From UBA9662 sp002729415 (GTDB taxonomy: Bacteria; Poribacteria; WGA-4E; UBA9662): a DNA stretch of 64,000 bases. How positions within the stretch are numbered: position 1 is the first letter of the stretch; each line of letters opens with the position of its first letter. The notes under the pieces were generated by a model. It was given only the letters and a program-made list of their open reading frames with translations, searched no databases and was not told the origin of the DNA. The stretch spans positions 65,442-129,441 of the forward strand of contig PBXZ01000005.1 in the NCBI GenBank assembly GCA_002729415.1, in the 5' to 3' direction. Shown one piece after another: positions 8,235-16,295 of the stretch. A program made the translations under genes and the position numbers.

Positions 8235-9557
8235 ATGCGCATGGCCCAATTTAGTCCACGGTTTCGATTGTTATGTGTTCTATTTTTGGTATTAGTGTTG
8301 TCAGCAGTTAGCGTATGTTATTATTTGACACTCCGTTATTCAAAGGAATGGAGCTATTGGAAAAGGCTTTCCANTTCGGAGAAATATCTGGCCGTTGAAT
8401 TAGAGATTGAGAGGTTTGGGCATCGAGTATTTCCTCCCTCCCTGCAACCTGATTGCTATTCACATGTCACGCTAGAAAGGCTCGAGCATTCGATGAGGCT
8501 TGGTGCTGAGTGGATTCTCTCTATGCAAGAACCATCCGGACGTTTTCAGTACTGGTACGATCCAGTTCTGGGTCAATTTAGTAGCAAGACTGACGACAAT
8601 TTCTTGCGCCAAGCNGGTACTTCATTCTCTTTNATGTTAGTGTATAAAATGACTGCAGATCTTCGTTATTTTGCTGCTGCGCGNCAAAGTGTCTCTTACC
8701 TTTTACAATTTAAGAAGCAACTTGGTGTTGATAAGGCGTACTTTCTTTTTNACGAAAAAGCAAAANTGGGAGGAATTAGTCTTCCAATGCTTACTATGCT
8801 TGAGATGCGTCAATTGACTGGCACGCGTGAATTTGACGAAACCTTGGTTCAGCTGGCGAATATGATTCTATTTCTACAAGANAAATATCAGACAGGACAA
8901 TATAAAAGTACATATGTTTATCGTGGCAATTATGCATATGAGAAGGAAACCGGGTGGGAGTCGAAAATCTATCCCGGTGAGGCATTATATGCTTTGGCGA
9001 AAATGTACCTCGCTTTTGGAGATNCCCAATATAAGCATAGCATGGATTGGGCATTAGAATTTTATTCACGTGAACGATGGATNTCACAAGCTTTTCTGCC
9101 TTGGACGATTTCTGCTTTTGTCTCTTTATACGAACAGGNTAGAGAACCAAAATACTCCGAATANGCTTTTTACTTGACTGACCNCCTTTTGAAGCAACAG
9201 AATTTGGATAGTNATGATGAAGTTTATGGTAGTTTTCATGGGGTNCCTTCCTCNAATACTGGGAGTTACATGGAAGCCCTAGGAGATGCTGTACANCTTG
9301 CGCAATTGGTGAAAGATCAACAGCGGCTTAAATTATATTGTGNACGTGCTAAAATNGGGTATAGATGGTTGTTGATGTTGCAGTATGTAAAGTCTGATCC
9401 CGTTGATTCCGATCATCTTGGAAAAACAGTTGGAGGTTTTCGGGAAAGCTTGGTTAAGCCCCGGTTACGTATCGATAATACTCAACATGCGATTAGTTCT
9501 TTTGCTAAAGGATTGGAATTCATTTTTGGAGTGGATTCCTCACTAGGCATATATTAA
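8235..9557 (+). CDS. Membrane-anchored alpha/alpha-toroid protein (putative six-hairpin glycosidase-like)
   Basis: 440 residues. One N-terminal transmembrane helix (LLCVLFLVLVLSAVSVCYYL) is followed by an all-helical region built of repeated helix pairs, such as LEHSMRLGAEWILSMQEPSG and FLRQ-GTSFS-MLVYKMTADL, with YPGEALYALAKMYLAFGD later. This pattern is seen in alpha/alpha toroids (six-hairpin glycosidases, prenyltransferase-like folds). I do not recognise a specific enzyme family and see no certain catalytic acid. The end contains LRIDNTQHAISSF, also present (LRIDVTQH) in the next gene, so the two are paralogues in tandem. Start ATG 8235; an in-frame ATG two codons on is an alternative. 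Many Ns make some residues unknown. Confidence 0.75.
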   Translation: MRMAQFSPRFRLLCVLFLVLVLSAVSVCYYLTLRYSKEWSYWKRLSXSEKYLAVELEIERFGHRVFPPSLQPDCYSHVTLERLEHSMRLGAEWILSMQEPSGRFQYWYDPVLGQFSSKTDDNFLRQXGTSFSXMLVYKMTADLRYFAAAXQSVSYLLQFKKQLGVDKAYFLFXEKAKXGGISLPMLTMLEMRQLTGTREFDETLVQLANMILFLQXKYQTGQYKSTYVYRGNYAYEKETGWESKIYPGEALYALAKMYLAFGDXQYKHSMDWALEFYSRERWXSQAFLPWTISAFVSLYEQXREPKYSEXAFYLTDXLLKQQNLDSXDEVYGSFHGXPSXNTGSYMEALGDAVXLAQLVKDQQRLKLYCXRAKXGYRWLLMLQYVKSDPVDSDHLGKTVGGFRESLVKPRLRIDNTQHAISSFAKGLEFIFGVDSSLGIY

Positions 9558-9790
9558 ATAACTNNGGTTGTGAGTCGAAACAGCAGGTGGTTCAGAGAAT
9601 ACATTCATTTTTGNNCTTACATCCACAATGGCGGATGAGAGCTGNCTTTTAGCNGGAGTTTTCNGGGNTANTGGNGAAATTCTGGTTTCTNTGGTTAAGT
9701 GACNAAAATNGCATACNTAATNAAATTTGGAGCACTNGGTTGCTTCANNTNCNTANTGATTATAGAAAATTTTAATNAGAATTNAAAGAA

Positions 9791-11003
9791 ATGAAGANTT
9801 GGCTNTTTTNTGCTGTTTTNGTAACGATTATGATAGCGTCNNCNGTTTTNTTTCTTTCTTTCTATTCTTATCGTCTTTTCGAGTGGCCAGCACGTGGGCA
9901 TTGCTCAATACANCTAACTCGTGCTGATCTGGACCATTCGCTTGAACTTGGNACTAAATTTCTGATCAACCACCAAAAAACTGATGGNCATTTTACTTAT
10001 GANTATGACTGGGTNAATGAGGTTTATACCCAATTGGATAGTCCNGTTCGACAGGCCGGAGCAATGTGGGGACTAGCGTTAATATATCAGGATCAACCNA
10101 GTTTGGAAATTCAGNCTGCAGTAGAAAAAGCAATGGGNTTTTTTAATCGTCATTCGAAAATTACGACTGATGGNCGACGCTATGTAATCTATCCTGGCAA
10201 TACTTTTGGTCGTACNGGCACAGTNGCGCTTTGCACTTTGGCATATATTGAATACCTTCGTGTNCCAAGTTCTAATATTAATGTGGAAAGGAGACAACGT
10301 TACCNCCAGCATCTTGGNGAATANCTCAAGTTTCTCATTAACGCNCAAACNCNAGAAGGACTCTGGCATCGATATTATGATGCAGANGGGCTTCCTTTTG
10401 GNGNTTCTTCTCCTCACTATGANGGNGAGTCGTTATTGGCTTTAGTAAAGGCCGCNAAGTATATGGGNTANCAGGAANTTCNGCCNGTTATCGTGAAGGC
10501 AGCGGATGTTGGTTATAATCACAATATTCAAGAAGCTCTGCGAGTTCGATCCTGATTCTCGAATAACCAAAGGTTATTATCAGTGGAGTTCCATGGCTTT
10601 TTTTGAACTTGCNACAGCAGGATGGGNNGNCATGGAAAAGTATGGAGANTATGTNATTAGGCTTGCCGACTGGATGATTGATACACATAAGACATTGTGG
10701 AGGAGNCGTAACACCGCCTATGCTTATGAAGGNATCATNCATGCNTATCAATTATCGGTNCTAGGTGGCNATGATCAATATATAAAGAAATTTGCCTGNG
10801 TTATCGACACGGGGTTAANGAAACTGACTTCTTGGCAAGTTGGCAGTCCTANGGCAAATTGGTTTATACGTAGGCNTCCTACGCAAAANCCATATGCCAT
10901 NGGTGGAATTCANAACCATGCTTTNGAATCCCTTCTACGAATTGATGTAACCCAACACCAGATGCATGCGGTCATTCTAGCTCGTCGTTATGTCTATAAT
11001 TAA
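9791..11003 (+). CDS. Second alpha/alpha-toroid paralogue, interrupted by a frameshift near 10,540
   Basis: Two overlapping frames together make one protein of about 400 residues similar to the preceding gene. The first part (9791-~10540) has an N-terminal membrane helix, then LDHSLELGTKFLINHQKTDG, PVRQAGAMWGLALIYQ and YPGNTFGRTGTVALCTLAYI. The second frame (~10530-11003) continues with FDPDSRITKGYYQWSSMAFF and ends LLRIDVTQHQMHAVIL. The join lies where AATATTCAAGAAGCTCTGCG is read; a one-base indel restores the frame. With so many Ns nearby, an assembly error is as likely as true gene decay. Shared motifs with the upstream gene (RQAG, YPGN/YPGE, LRIDxTQH) support a tandem duplication. Function unknown, perhaps glycan processing at the membrane. 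Confidence 0.7.
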
Positions 11004-11021
11004 TAGAGTTTTGACTTGATA

Positions 11022-11378
11022 ATGAAGAATGCTTTTAGACGGGTACTTATCGCTTTATTTTTATTNGTTCTATCCTTGGTGGTAATTTTAATATTTATTA
11101 TCATTAATTGGGTTGAATTTGAGTCTATACCAGATCTCCTGATGATGGTTGACTTTACCGGGATTTTACTTTCAACATTAGCAGTATCGATACTGATCTT
11201 AGTAAGTATTGGATTAGTTTTTTGGTTAGCTCGTNCGTGGTCTGCCGAACAACCTGAATTAGGTGACAAGATNATTCAGTTAGCAACGATTACCAACGTA
11301 GTCTTAATNTTCGTCTTTGGCGGGATGGGTGTTGGGCTTATTATATTGCGAACACTCTGGACAATTGGTTACTTTTAG
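11022..11378 (+). CDS. Small three-helix membrane protein, unknown function
   Basis: 118 residues from ATG 11022 (an in-frame TTG at 11016 is possible but less likely). Three hydrophobic helices are seen: residues ~8-30 (VLIALFL-VLSLVVILIFIII), ~46-72 and ~92-112 (ITNVVL-FVFGGMGVGLIIL). The loop after helix two contains WSAEQPELGD. No family recognised. It begins 18 bases after the toroid paralogue and is 85 bases before the DprA-like gene, on the same strand, so it may belong to the toroid operon. Confidence 0.65.
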   Translation: MKNAFRRVLIALFLXVLSLVVILIFIIINWVEFESIPDLLMMVDFTGILLSTLAVSILILVSIGLVFWLARXWSAEQPELGDKXIQLATITNVVLXFVFGGMGVGLIILRTLWTIGYF

Positions 11379-11463
11379 TATGGTTAATTCTTTTGAGAAA
11401 CAGACGCGTTATTNTACTCTNAGAAATCAAATTTTACAGTGAAATATCAATTGAAAGCACAAA

Positions 11464-12405
11464 ATGTCCAATCATGAATATTGGGTTGCNCTTTCATCCG
11501 TTGAAGGGATAGGTCCTGTACGCATTAAGTATTTATTGAACCGNTTTGGGACAATTGAANNAGTTTTNGNTGCTGAANTGCTTGAGATTGCTAGACTTCC
11601 GCTGTTTGATCAAGTTCTGGCNTNACGTGTTTTGCGTGCTAGATTAGGTTTGACTGAAATCCGGCGTCNGATTGNGTGGCTGAAGAGTCAAAATNTTAAT
11701 ATTATTTGTTTTGAAGANNTAGANTANCCAATGCAATTGCGAGAACTTCANAATGCGCCGCCAGTGCTNTGTTATCTTGGGGAACTACGAAAAATTNCGT
11801 GTAATCGATCTGTNGCAATTGTCGGATCAAGNAATCCTAGTGATTCAGCTATCTTAGAAACGCTAAATTTAACAACGCGACTTGTNGAAGCTGGTTTTAC
11901 AATTGTCAGTGGNNTTGCTNATGGGATTGATACNACAGCNCATTTAGGTGCGATTTCGGCTAGTGGGGAAGTCGTGGCTGTGGTTGGGTCGGATCTTCTT
12001 TCAATCTATTCCGCGGACAACCGTCAATTGGTTACTCAAATTAGTCAGAATGGTATGATTTTATCTGAATTCTTGTTACCAGCATCTTTCTCTCGGGCAA
12101 ATCTGTTTTTCTGCAATCGAATCATCAGNGGATTGACCATGGCAACAATTGTGATGGAATCAACTATTGNTGATGNTTCTATGCGNACAGCAAAATTCGC
12201 ACTGGAACANGGCCGGTTTATCTGTGCATATGACTGGCAATCAAATGGGNAATTGAACGAAGGAACNCGAGAATTGGTTAANCATGGGGCATATCCAATT
12301 NCTGCTGAATGCTTGGATACCTTTATTCAGGCATTAATGNAGCCGGAAGCAGATGAAAAGTTTCGTAAAGTTGGTCTTGATGGAGAACAAATGGATTTGT
12401 TTTAG
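11464..12405 (+). CDS. dprA: DprA/Smf-like DNA-processing protein, diverged
   Basis: 313 residues. Residues ~8-35 (LSSVEGIGPVRIKYLLNRFG) form a helix-hairpin-helix-like start typical of DprA. The Rossmann-like DprA core follows, with VAIVGS(R)NPSD, GFTIVSGLA-GIDTTAH and VVAVVGSDLLSIYSADNRQL. Later, NRIISGL and TAKFALEQGRFICA correspond to the RNRIIaGL and lItA..Ale.gR.v.A motifs. The SG-LITA loop is replaced by ST---SMRTA and the FP preceding RNRII is missing, so the single-strand DNA/RecA-loading surface is changed. There is no C-terminal winged helix. In transformable bacteria DprA binds incoming single-stranded DNA and loads RecA; whether this one does is open. Many Ns occur in this gene. 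Confidence 0.82.
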   Translation: MSNHEYWVXLSSVEGIGPVRIKYLLNXFGTIEXVXXAEXLEIARLPLFDQVLXXRVLRARLGLTEIRRXIXWLKSQNXNIICFEXXXXPMQLRELXNAPPVXCYLGELRKIXCNRSXAIVGSXNPSDSAILETLNLTTRLXEAGFTIVSXXAXGIDXTXHLGAISASGEVVAVVGSDLLSIYSADNRQLVTQISQNGMILSEFLLPASFSRANLFFCNRIIXGLTMATIVMESTIXDXSMXTAKFALEXGRFICAYDWQSNGXLNEGXRELVXHGAYPIXAECLDTFIQALMXPEADEKFRKVGLDGEQMDLF

Positions 12406-12492
12406 GANTGNTTCGCGNTGGTGNCCTGTGACGGGTTTTTNGGAGGAAGCTANGGAATCATATAAAATATCAAAAAAATGCTAAATTTTCCC

Positions 12493-12521
12493 TTTACAAA
12501 GACTTTAAAGTTTGTTAGACT
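12493..12521 (+). promoter_or_regulatory. Putative sigma-70 promoter for the Ig-like lipoprotein gene
   Basis: TTTACA at 12493-12498, a 17-base spacer, then TAGACT at 12516-12521. The expected start of transcription near 12528 would leave a ~140-base leader before the ATG at 12670. It is the only good match in the 264-base gap after dprA. The leader contains a near-palindrome at 12573-12588. Confidence 0.4.
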
Positions 12522-12572
12522 ATGCTGAAATTTCATTAATGTCCTTGAAAAAGGCGGNTTGGCTAGGCTTTA

Positions 12573-12588
12573 CAGGGTGTACAACCTG
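12573..12588. promoter_or_regulatory. Near-palindrome in the lipoprotein leader (possible operator)
   Basis: CAGGGTGTACAACCTG is palindromic at 14 of 16 positions with a perfect TGTACA core. It lies about 45 bases downstream of the predicted transcription start and has no loop, so a protein-binding site is likelier than an RNA hairpin. No second copy was noticed elsewhere in the window. Confidence 0.25.
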
Positions 12589-12669
12589 GTCTATTGGNCT
12601 AGTTGATATTTGAGTTTTTNAAAAANCTATTNTATAGAGAATTCTCTTTATTTGAAGGAGTGCGTAAAG

Positions 12670-13365
12670 ATGCAAAAAATATTCAGAGCCCTAGCTTTGA
12701 TGTTGGTTGTTACTTTAGCCCTTTTACCTTTCGTGGGTTGTGGTGGTGATGACGATGATGATGNTGCTGGTGGAGTTGCCGCTGTTACGGGGACTGTTCC
12801 GGCGACAGGTGGTGAGATTGCAGCAAATGGTGCGCTCATCATNAATTTTGANAATGGAAAAAATATTGATGGCGGAGCGGTTACCGTAAATGGTACACCA
12901 GCAGCTCTCGCTGGNAATCAGGCGACTTGGAANGCTGCAGGACTGACACCAGGTGGATCTGCTACCCTTGCTATTGCGTGGAAAAATACGGATGGNACAG
13001 ATGGTGCAGCTAGTGTNACATTGACGGTCAAAGCTGTGGATAACACTGCTCCGACGGTTAAAGGCGGAACTGTTAAGAACGGTGCCAAGGATGTCGACCC
13101 NGGGCCAATTAATGAGTCTGGGAAACTTGAAGTGACGTTTAGTGAGGCTGTAGTNAAAGGNGAAGCGTCTCTTGGTGTGGANGGTGGAGATGCGCTAGGT
13201 ACCCAAGCTGAGTGGGCTGCTGACAAAGTGACACTCTCCCTGAATGCAGGAGTAGCTTTAGCCAATGAAACGACCTANGTGATTNTTATCAAAGGTGTGA
13301 AAGANGCCGCTGGTAATGCGATGGCCGAAGCTAAAATTTCTTTTACCACGAAGGGTAAGGAGTAA
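12670..13365 (+). CDS. Secreted lipoprotein with two bacterial Ig-like (Big_5-type) domains
   Basis: 231 residues from ATG 12670, chosen because GAAGGAG at 12654-12660 is 9 bases upstream. The signal peptide MQKIFRALALMLVVTLALLP runs into a lipobox FVGC with Cys24 as the lipid-modified residue, then an acidic run GGDDDDD. The mature part has two Ig-like segments: one with GTVPATGGEIAANGALI (~40-120), and one starting NTAPTVKGGTVKNGAKDVD (~125-231) with KLEVTFSEAV and the end AEAKISFTTKGKE, as in Big_5 domains. It is probably lipid-anchored in the outer membrane or periplasm. A clear promoter lies upstream and a terminator just after, so it is likely a single-gene transcript. Role unknown, perhaps structural or adhesive. 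Confidence 0.85.
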   Translation: MQKIFRALALMLVVTLALLPFVGCGGDDDDDXAGGVAAVTGTVPATGGEIAANGALIXNFXNGKNIDGGAVTVNGTPAALAXNQATWXAAGLTPGGSATLAIAWKNTDXTDGAASXTLTVKAVDNTAPTVKGGTVKNGAKDVDXGPINESGKLEVTFSEAVXKXEASLGVXGGDALGTQAEWAADKVTLSLNAGVALANETTXVIXIKGVKXAAGNAMAEAKISFTTKGKE

Positions 13366-13390
13366 GCACTCCGATCCTGAATTTNAATGA

Positions 13391-13428
13391 AAAGGCAGCG
13401 TGTCTTCTGGCATGTTGCCTTTTTTTTT
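13391..13428 (+). terminator. Rho-independent terminator after the Ig-like lipoprotein
   Basis: GGCAGCGTG (13394-13402) pairs with CATGTTGCC (13411-13419) to give a 9-bp stem with two G-U pairs and an 8-base loop, followed directly by nine T (13420-13428). Preceding A residues can pair with the T tract. Confidence 0.85.
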
Positions 13429-13469
13429 GCTAGTTGTTGAGAGGTANATGGGAATGGNNAGNNGTAGGA

Positions 13470-14703
13470 ATGNATTGGCAGGTTNTGGTTGNACTGATTN
13501 CGTCTTCNTTTCTCTNCTTNGGGTGTTTGTTTAATTCTTCTTATTCGATTNCTANTGATCCTCGAAAGCGGATATCTCATTANNCTAGNGTATATAAACT
13601 GAATCCGNAGTCNNGNCAGGCCCGTCAGGCGCAGTTNGAAATTGGNAAGATTTATTATAATCAGTTTGATAATCCTGAACGTGGGCTTGAGATATTTGAG
13701 AAATTAGTTTTGTCCAATCCANTGGCANTGGANTCGGGNGAAGCATTNTGGTATATTTCNAGACATCACTTTCGAGAGAATGAATATGGGTTGGCATGTC
13801 GAAANTTNTTGCAATTTATGCTTGATTTTTCAGACGATGAACGNAGTCAGGTNGCAAGGNTGCGTNTTGCAGATTGCTTTTTTGAGTTAGGGGATCTGGA
13901 CTCAGCTGTCAAATATTACGTGGATTACCGAAATCGACATCCTGACGATTTGCAGAACCTACCNTATGTTCTGTTGAGNATTGGTACGGTTTATGCCNGT
14001 CAGCCNGANTCTNTAATNCAGGCGAGAAAAGTNTTTTCACGTGTTGTCGAGGAGTTTCCGAATGCGATGCCACATGTTGAAGTCGCTCGAAAAAAATTAT
14101 TNGATCTTGGTGGTGTTGCTNNTNTTGGGNCTTCTGATATGANAGACNNNNGAANTCANTCAAAGGTGAGTTCTGTTGATCTTATCCGACANAACTCGGA
14201 AGCTGGCATTGGNCCACTTACNCGGCCGGATGCGCAATCGGCTTTTGCTAGTTGGACGNAATCANCAATTTTCGGTTATAATGCCAAGGTNTTGTTGCAG
14301 CAAAGTGGCCTACTCGATGTTGCTGAAGTTAGAANNAGTATGGCGGGTAAAGGNGAATTNCTCGATGATGTTGTTTTCAATNTTGGATTACAGTTCTATA
14401 TGACACAAGATTATCNTCGTGCGGGTACCTGTTTGGAAAAAACAGTTGAGCTTGGAATTCGAGANGCAGAGCTGTATTTGAAATTGGGTGTTTGCTATAG
14501 AAAGGTAGGAAAGTGGGGAANAGTCAACCGCAGCGTTTCGGGAACTAGCTAAGGTTGCCCCGGAAGACGTTGGAANACTAATTGATAGCAGTGCGCGAGA
14601 GTATAGACAAGGCNATCGCGAGTANGGNAGGAAATCTCTNGAATGNTTAATTGGGGTCTCTGATCAGTTTGATGGTAAAATCAATAGACTCTTGGAAGAA
14701 TGA
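13470..14703 (+). CDS. TPR-repeat lipoprotein, frameshifted near 14,516
   Basis: About 410 residues if one base is removed from the GGGG run at 14515-14518. The start ATG at 13470 gives a short signal peptide ending in a lipobox of the form L-x-G-C (GCLFNSSYS), so it is probably an outer-membrane lipoprotein. The mature part is helical TPR: ARQAQFEIGKIYYNQFDNPERGLEIFEKL and YVDYRNRHPDDLQ, with YRKVGKWE-STAAFRELAK across the frameshift. The correct reading ends at the TGA 14701-14703 (GKINRLLEE). Organisation resembles BamD/YbgF-type periplasmic TPR proteins, but no specific partner is shown. This gene has the highest density of Ns in the window, which makes an assembly error the simplest explanation for the break. 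Confidence 0.72.
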
Positions 14704-14731
14704 AAACAATATTAATTTAGCATTTTAAATT

Positions 14732-14758
14732 GAACGGTTTATACATTTGAGTTGTCTT
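14732..14758 (+). promoter_or_regulatory. Possible ECF-type promoter in front of the ECF sigma gene
   Basis: GAAC (14732-14735) and GTCTT (14754-14758) are spaced as in RpoE-type promoters (GGAACTT-N16-TCT). It would start transcription near 14,766, about 22 bases before the TTG start of the sigma gene, consistent with autoregulation. The match is partial (one G short in the -35 box). Confidence 0.35.
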
Positions 14759-14787
14759 ATTAATTAATACATAAAGGGATATTGTAG

Positions 14788-15387
14788 TTGGAGCGAGTTG
14801 GATCTAGTGTATTGCTGGTCGAGGGTTTGCAACATGGGAAAGCTGGAGCGCTAGCGGAGTTGGTTCATAAATATCAACGTCGCATATATCGTATCGCAAT
14901 GCAGATTACCAGAAACCATGAAGATGCCAGTGATGTAACGCAGGAAACGTTTCTTAAGGTATATGAATCAATTTATAGTTTACGTCGGAAGGCCGCTTTT
15001 GAAACTTGGATTTACCGGATTGCGGTAAATAAAGCTACCAACTTGGTTAAGCGCCGAGATCGTCGTTGTGAATCGTCTCTTTCAGTTGTCTGCGAGCACG
15101 ACGCCCATTTTGACTTTAGGCGAAACTCGAATTTGATAAACGTTCCCCATTTACATGTCGAGAAGCAGGAATTACAGAAAACAGTAACGCAAGCGGTAAA
15201 TAGCCTATCGCTCAAGCACCGGACTGTTGTCGTTTTATACGAGTTTGAAGGACTCACGCATGTGGAAATTGCCTCGATTCTGGGGTGTTTAGAAGGGACA
15301 GTCAGATCTCGGTTGCATTATGCTCGAAAGCAGCTCAGGGAAAGGTTGAAATCATATATTGATGCTACTTCGGTGGACTTAAGATGA
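14788..15387 (+). CDS. ECF-family RNA polymerase sigma factor (RpoE-like)
   Basis: 199 residues. Region 2 is clear at residues ~22-92 (ELVHKYQRRIYRIAMQITRN, DASDVTQETFLKVYESI and FETWIYRIAVNKATNLVKRR), with DVTQETFLKVY as the core-binding/-10 segment. Region 4 is at ~135-190 (AVNSLSLKHRTVVVLYEFEG, then THVEIASILGCLEGTVRSRL, a helix-turn-helix for the -35). No region 3 is present, as usual for ECF. The linker between the regions is longer than average (~45 residues). The start codon is TTG, with GGGA 8 bases upstream. It overlaps the next gene by ATGA, so sigma and anti-sigma are translationally coupled. It probably controls the operon that follows and itself. Confidence 0.95.
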   Translation: MERVGSSVLLVEGLQHGKAGALAELVHKYQRRIYRIAMQITRNHEDASDVTQETFLKVYESIYSLRRKAAFETWIYRIAVNKATNLVKRRDRRCESSLSVVCEHDAHFDFRRNSNLINVPHLHVEKQELQKTVTQAVNSLSLKHRTVVVLYEFEGLTHVEIASILGCLEGTVRSRLHYARKQLRERLKSYIDATSVDLR

Positions 15388-16253
15388 AAAAAAAGTGTTC
15401 TTATATCCAGCTGTATTTGTCTGACTTTATTAAGGATAGTTTGTCGAGTGGGAAAAAAGAGCAGATTCGTGATCATATACGGTTGTGTCTTCCATGTCAA
15501 TCTGAGTTGAAATTGCTCAAACGAACGAATCACTTGTTGGGCTTTTATGTCAGTCCGGATCTCCCAAACGGGTATAATACGCAACTGTTAGATGACTTAC
15601 AGCAATTAGTTGATAAAAGATCGTATCAGGTATGGTGGCGAGTACCTGCATTTTGCCGTGAGGTTCTCTGGCGTATAGAAGACATCCGTGAAAGATTGGT
15701 TTCTTCAGTACTACTTTTGATTAATCAGCGTTTTTACAGTAGATGGATAATGGGCTTCGTGTTTTTTGCGATGCTTCTTGTTTCGTCTTCGGCGTTATTT
15801 TTTCCTCAGTTGATTAACGTTGCCGAAGATCATGTTTTTCAAGCAAATGTAACNTCGAATTTTCTTGAAGTTTCGAGTGNANTTGNCATCGTGGAAAACC
15901 GTCAATTGGCTCACNACCGNCNGCCAATTGTCCTNGTATCTCAATGGAACCNGGTTGATAAGAGAATNGACGATATCCTTAAGCAACGGGAATCAATTGA
16001 AATGAAGATGGNAAGTTTGATTNCAGATCGTCGTCAAGTNNAACCGNTTTATAGNGTGGATGAANCNGATTTTGTATTCTTTGCGCAACCNGCAGTACCT
16101 ACCAAAGCTGATCGGAAAGTGGANTANGCGNTGCCTTCANGTGTAGCGTTCTCTTCTTTCTCTNAAAAAATTAAGTGGCGAAGATTGNGCCATACTAATC
16201 GTATTTTAAATAACTTATCAGTCGCTCGGGTTTTTGATCCTGTTCGGCTNTAA
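15384..16253 (+). CDS. Zinc-finger anti-sigma factor, membrane-anchored
   Basis: 289 residues. The N-terminus carries the ZAS/zf-HC2 motif H31-x3-C35-x2-C38 (DHIRLCLPC), with Cys5 a candidate fourth ligand. Such motifs bind the sigma factor and can release it in response to oxidative or envelope signals. A single transmembrane helix lies at ~118-142 (WIMGFVFFAMLLVSSSALFF). The remaining ~140 residues would be periplasmic and end SVARVFDPVR. It overlaps the ECF sigma gene by four bases (ATGA). Several Ns blur the periplasmic part. The signal sensed is unknown. Confidence 0.9.
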   Translation: MKKKCSYIQLYLSDFIKDSLSSGKKEQIRDHIRLCLPCQSELKLLKRTNHLLGFYVSPDLPNGYNTQLLDDLQQLVDKRSYQVWWRVPAFCREVLWRIEDIRERLVSSVLLLINQRFYSRWIMGFVFFAMLLVSSSALFFPQLINVAEDHVFQANVXSNFLEVSSXXXIVENRQLAHXXXPIVXVSQWNXVDKRXDDILKQRESIEMKMXSLIXDRRQXXPXYXVDEXDFVFFAQXAVPTKADRKVXXAXPSXVAFSSFSXKIKWRRLXHTNRILNNLSVARVFDPVRX

Positions 16254-16295
16254 AATCTAAATTTCTGTCAAATTATTGAAGAGAGGTGTTTCTTA

